Shown here one piece after another: positions 61,116 to 64,000 of a DNA stretch of 64,000 nt. Source of the stretch: Rhizophagus clarus (Eukaryota; Glomeromycota; Glomeromycetes; Glomerales; Glomeraceae); NCBI GenBank assembly GCA_015698045.1, contig BLAL01000058.1, positions 436,501-500,500 of the forward strand, read 5' to 3'. The notes below the pieces were generated by a model. That model saw only the letters and a list, made by a program, of their open reading frames with translations. It was not told the DNA's origin and did no database searches. Position 1 is the first letter of the stretch; each line of letters opens with the position of its first letter. Both the position numbers and the translations under genes were made by a program.

Positions 61116-61930
61116 CCAATTTTTTGTGACAAATCGGCAATGCCGTTTGTTACCTTTTCGCGCCAAAAAATCGGCAAAAATTTGCAACAAATCAGACAAA
61201 AATATCCAAAAATCAGACAAAAATCAGACTGCCAATTTTTGGCAATTTTTTTTTATTTGACCTGTGTATATTGTAAAAGTGCATAAGTATGTTTTAAGTA
61301 TATTTTTTTTCATAGGAAAGATTAGTTCTAATTGGCGTAAAAATTATAATACTAAATAATTATAAAAAGATTTTAATAAATAGACTAGTGAAAATGAATT
61401 CGTAGATAAATTTATACAAAATACACAATTAAAAGCTGAAATCATCAAGAAGTTATAGAATGGATTCCATATGAACGATTAAGCAATATACAATACTTTG
61501 CTCAAGATGGTTTCAATACTATTTATAGGGTCATTTAGTTAGTTGGTGGAATTGAAAAATGGGATAATAAAAATCAACAGTAGGAGAGATATGCTTTTCC
61601 ACTTGAAAATGATTATAAAGAAAATATTAAATCAACTCATAATGAAAATAAAAAAACTGGAAGAAATGTCATGTTAAAAAAGTTTAAATAATTCATCAAA
61701 TATTAAGAAAGATTTTTTAAATGAGGTAAATGACAATAATATATATTTTATAATTTAAATGATTTTAAAATAATTAAAAAATATTTGTCAATTTTTTTAA
61801 TTTGAATATTTTGATGGGAAAATTTTTTAAATTTTGTATATTTAGCTTGAAACAATAATTCTGATTCTATTAAAATATTTGAAGTAACATGAGAACCATC
61901 ATATTTTCATTCAACATGATGACTTTCAGT

Positions 61931-62643
61931 TAAGGATGGTGCCGCAAATAAGCAATTGCGGAATAATTGCGATTTACGGTATTGCGGAACATTGTGGATT
62001 TTTAAACCTAAATATTCGCAATTCCGCAATCCGCAATTGTCCGCAATTCCGCAAATATTCCGCAATTCCGCAAAGTACCGCAATTCAATTGCGGAATAAT
62101 TGCGGAATTGCGGCACATTTGCAGAATTGCGATACATTTGCGGAATTACAATTTCGCTAAAGCAATCCAAAAAAACGTTGTGAAATGTTTTTTTTAATTA
62201 AAATATACTTTGAAAAAATGTTTCGCAACGTTTTTTCTTTAAATTAATTAAAAAAACGTTGCGAAACATTTTTTTTAATTAAATATACTTTGAAAAAACG
62301 TTTCGCAACGTTTTTTCTTTAAATTAATTAAAAAACGTTGCGAAACGTTTTTTTTAATTAAAATACTTTGAAAAAACGTTTCGCAACGTTTTTTCGTTAA
62401 ATTAATTAAAAAAACGTTGCGAAACGTTTTTTTTAATTAAAATACTTTGAAAAAACATTTCGCAATGTTTTTTCATTAAATTAATTAAAAAAAACGTTGC
62501 GTAAACGTTTTTTTTATTAAATCGGTTCGGTAAACTGCCAAAACTGATCAGGTGAATTGCGGAATTGCGGTTCACTAACTGCAATTCAACTCCAAAATCC
62601 GCAATATTGCGGATTTGATAAATCAATTGCGGCACCATCCTTA
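61931..62643. mobile_element. hAT-like MITE in the kinase pseudogene (element V)
   Basis: The left end TAAGGATGGTGCCGCAA and the right end TTGCGGCACCATCCTTA are exact inverted repeats. CTTTCAGT is repeated at 61923-61930 and 62644-62651, an 8-bp target duplication. Both subterminal zones repeat GCGGAATTGC-type words; the middle holds inverted CGTTGCGAAACG repeats. It lies in the second exon of the dead kinase and has no gene. Confidence 0.9.
62172..62520. repeat. Palindrome-rich tandem repeat inside element V
   Basis: About five units of 70-80 bp each contain AACGTTGCGAAACGTTTTTT and, 30 bp on, its near-complement AAAACGTTTCGCAACGTTTT, separated by TTAATTAAAATACTTTGA. Every unit can fold into a strong hairpin. 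Confidence 0.8.
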
Positions 62644-62718
62644 CTTTCAGTTCACAAAGAAGAAACCACATAATGAATTCTTATTACATTCATGTAAAGT
62701 GAGCAAAATTTTTATTAT

Positions 62719-63313
62719 TGTTACCGATTGTTTTCCCTTAGAACAATAGGCAACAGAGAGTAGATTAGTTCCGATTGAAGCACAATTATACCTCTTTCAA
62801 CAGGTATTCTGGTGATTTCTCCTTTCTATACATTAAGAATCATCAGGCAATACATTTAACAAGCAGCTATAATTTACAATGCAACAACTCAGACAAAAAT
62901 CGTTAATAAAACAACAAAGCAACAGGACTTTATGCAATGTATGTGATAGAAACAAGGTATACTTTATTAATATAAATACACTGGTAGATAAAAAGGGTGG
63001 AAGTGGAGGAAAGGGAAAGGTCATGAACAAATTATTTCTAGTTTTCTCTTATCCTTATCTCCTCTACTTTCAGCAATTTTCTGTTTCTTTTATAACTATC
63101 TTTATCTCTTTTTTTTTTCTCATCTAGATCTCGCATCTTGTAGCACATTACATCAACAATCAAAATTATTTCACTTGTAACAAGGGGAAATGGGACTATT
63201 ATTAATTAATAAATTTAGGGGCAATTTTTACTATAAGCCATTACACGAATTAACAAAAATAGGAGACAAATACTATTGTGCTAATTTGTGCTTATTATCT
63301 ACCGATTGTTACA
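62719..63313 (-). mobile_element. Candidate LTR of a Ty3/gypsy-like element (fossil)
   Basis: The segment begins TGTTACCGATTG and ends CGATTGTTACA, giving TG...CA ends and a short inverted repeat, and lies on the 3' side of the integrase fragment to its right. No second LTR is in the window, so the call rests on the end motifs and position only. Confidence 0.4.
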
Positions 63314-63559
63314 ATATCATTAAAAATACAAATATAGAAAATATATATATATAAAAATATAAATAAATAAAATTATAAACAAATAAAAAAAAATTATCTA
63401 ATATACATAGCCACCATATGACTATATAATTCATTTTACTGTATATCAATATTATTCAGTTAAATCGTCATCAATCAGCATATTGATCATTGTCTGGTAA
63501 GCAGTATCAGAAATTGTTGCACATCAACACAAATCGTCCAATGTCAAATTAAGTTATAA

Positions 63560-64000
63560 CATCATCCTCTTTTGAAAAGTGAGCTCCTGCAAATGAGACT
63601 TTTAAGTGTTACTGCTGTGTCCTTCCAATTGTTGACTAATATATGGTCGTAATTGGTCGGCATGCACCCATTTCTTGTGTATTTTGACATCAATCGTCCA
63701 TAATTTATAGTTGCCATTATCTCGCAAATCGTGGATAAAATATGGTCAAATCCACTTGGCATCTAATTTCTTAGCGTAAAAATTTTTCAATAACACCTGC
63801 TGACCAATATGATACTGCCTAACTTGAATTTGAACATTATATTGTTGTTTTTGTTTTACTTGACTATTGACAATATTATTCCAAGCTTTCTGCCAATCAT
63901 CTTTTATAGTTCTGATCAAAAACTGAATCTGTCAATATAATAAATCCTGTATATCATCTGATATTATGGTGTCTTGATAAACTTTATCATAATGACAAGA
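63560..64000 (-). mobile_element. Ty3/gypsy-like LTR retroelement, integrase C-terminal part (fossil)
   Basis: Minus-strand sequence matches the C-terminal end of a Ty3/gypsy integrase: a DDWQKAWNNIVNSQVK lead, then YHIGQQVLLKNF, KKLDAKWI, a GNYKLWTID segment and a final LRPYI block. It runs off the right edge, so most of the element is outside. It looks broken, with more than one interruption in the visible part. No age estimate is possible without the second LTR. Confidence 0.65.

Larger units (their letters stand above)
57864..61266. mobile_element. Second element inside element I (element IV), CACAGGTCAAAT ends
   Basis: The left end CACAGGTCAAATGAAAAAAA and the right end ...TTTATTTGACCTGTG are inverted repeats of about 12-20 bp. 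TAT flanks both ends (57861-57863 and 61267-61269), a possible 3-bp duplication as in CACTA-type elements. The left subterminal zone repeats TTCTGCCGATTTTTATATAA; the right repeats a 33-bp unit (60893-61115). Between lie the 39-nt array and a long pyrimidine-rich tract. No transposase was seen, so it is non-autonomous. Confidence 0.7.
53766..61317. mobile_element. Outermost inverted-repeat element of the nest (element I)
   Basis: The ends TCCTATGAAAAAAAAT and, in reverse complement, TCCTATGAAAAAAAAT are identical; AAG flanks both ends (53763-53765 and 61318-61320), a 3-bp target duplication. Its own sequence is only about 300 bp (53766-53902, 57746-57863, 61267-61317) and is full of ACTTAAAATGTACTTAAAAT words. 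The rest is two later insertions. The host kinase frame rejoins exactly when it is removed. Confidence 0.85.
53672..62697 (+). pseudogene. Kinase pseudogene split by nested transposons
   Basis: Host sequence appears only at 53672-53765, 61318-61930 and 62644-62697; the rest is inserted elements. The first piece starts MPENFLNSKYEQQIK and, in a shifted frame, FGQYSDCN. Removing the insertion and one AAG copy continues directly to ISSNW, then SENEFVDKFIQNTQLKAE, EVIEWIPYERLSNIQYF, AQDGFNTIYRVI, KWDNKNQQ, YAFPLENDYKENIKSTHNEN and DFLNE with a GTAAAT donor at about 61727. A TTTAG acceptor near 61846 starts the next exon (SDSIKIFEVT), itself interrupted by the element at 61931. This is the N-lobe region of a Sel1-kinase-type gene like the one ending at 44174. 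Several stops and frameshifts show it is dead. Confidence 0.8.

Noticed and set aside
60805-61286. Short repetitive frames on both strands (HALFKNRSADL blocks)
   Set aside because: They are readings of the 33-bp repeat in the right end of element IV.
61907-62170. Open frames on both strands at the left end of element V
   Set aside because: Both are translations of the GCGGAATT subterminal repeats.

Overview
The window looks like nuclear DNA of an arbuscular mycorrhizal fungus close to Rhizophagus irregularis (Glomeromycotina). The DNA is very AT-rich, introns are short (about 70-110 bp) with GTAAGT-like donors and T-rich acceptors, and much of the coding matter belongs to families expanded in that lineage: Cys-rich TKL-like kinases, Sel1-repeat kinases, Uma2-like proteins and SAM-like/Crinkler-associated proteins. 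This assignment is inference from gene content; no marker gene proves it. No tRNA, rRNA, CRISPR array or bacterial operon was seen.

Layout. 1-2.5 kb: the 3' part of a six-exon sulfate permease. 2.5-19 kb: a graveyard of host-gene relics (kinase, C2H2 protein, Uma2-like protein, coiled-coil protein, SAM-like/Crinkler-like protein and an unnamed multi-exon family), with a decayed DNA-transposon transposase and several small inverted-repeat elements, one of which sits inside a coding exon. 20-21 kb: an intact two-exon pirin gene. 24.8-44.2 kb: three kinase genes of one family. The first (minus strand) is a predicted pseudokinase, the second (plus) looks active, and the third (plus) is a 1,859-residue fusion of a Cys-rich region, a cut-off kinase N-lobe, 28 Sel1-like repeats and a complete kinase. 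Relics, including a LINE reverse transcriptase, lie between them. 47-53 kb: an inverted, decayed second copy of the pirin locus, hit by at least five small transposable elements that the intact copy lacks. 53.7-62.7 kb: another kinase gene blown apart by a nest of transposons, up to four layers deep. 62.7-64 kb: the end of a Ty3/gypsy-like LTR retroelement fossil.

The most unusual feature is in the transposon nest. Two unrelated inverted-repeat elements (54.2-57.4 kb and 57.9-61.3 kb) each carry a long tandem array in which every repeat unit looks like a miniature exon: a T-rich tract ending GTAG, a conserved island of exactly 41 or 39 nt, then a GTAAG donor and an intron-sized spacer. The 41-nt array has 24 copies. 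A weaker array of similar look lies at 45.5-46.0 kb. Whether these are spliced is unknown, but RNA reads could answer it directly.

The working genes suggest ordinary metabolism (sulfate uptake, pirin) beside a fast-evolving kinase family. The kinases share the same exon boundaries and splice phases, and the window shows the family at every stage: active, pseudokinase, fused and dead.
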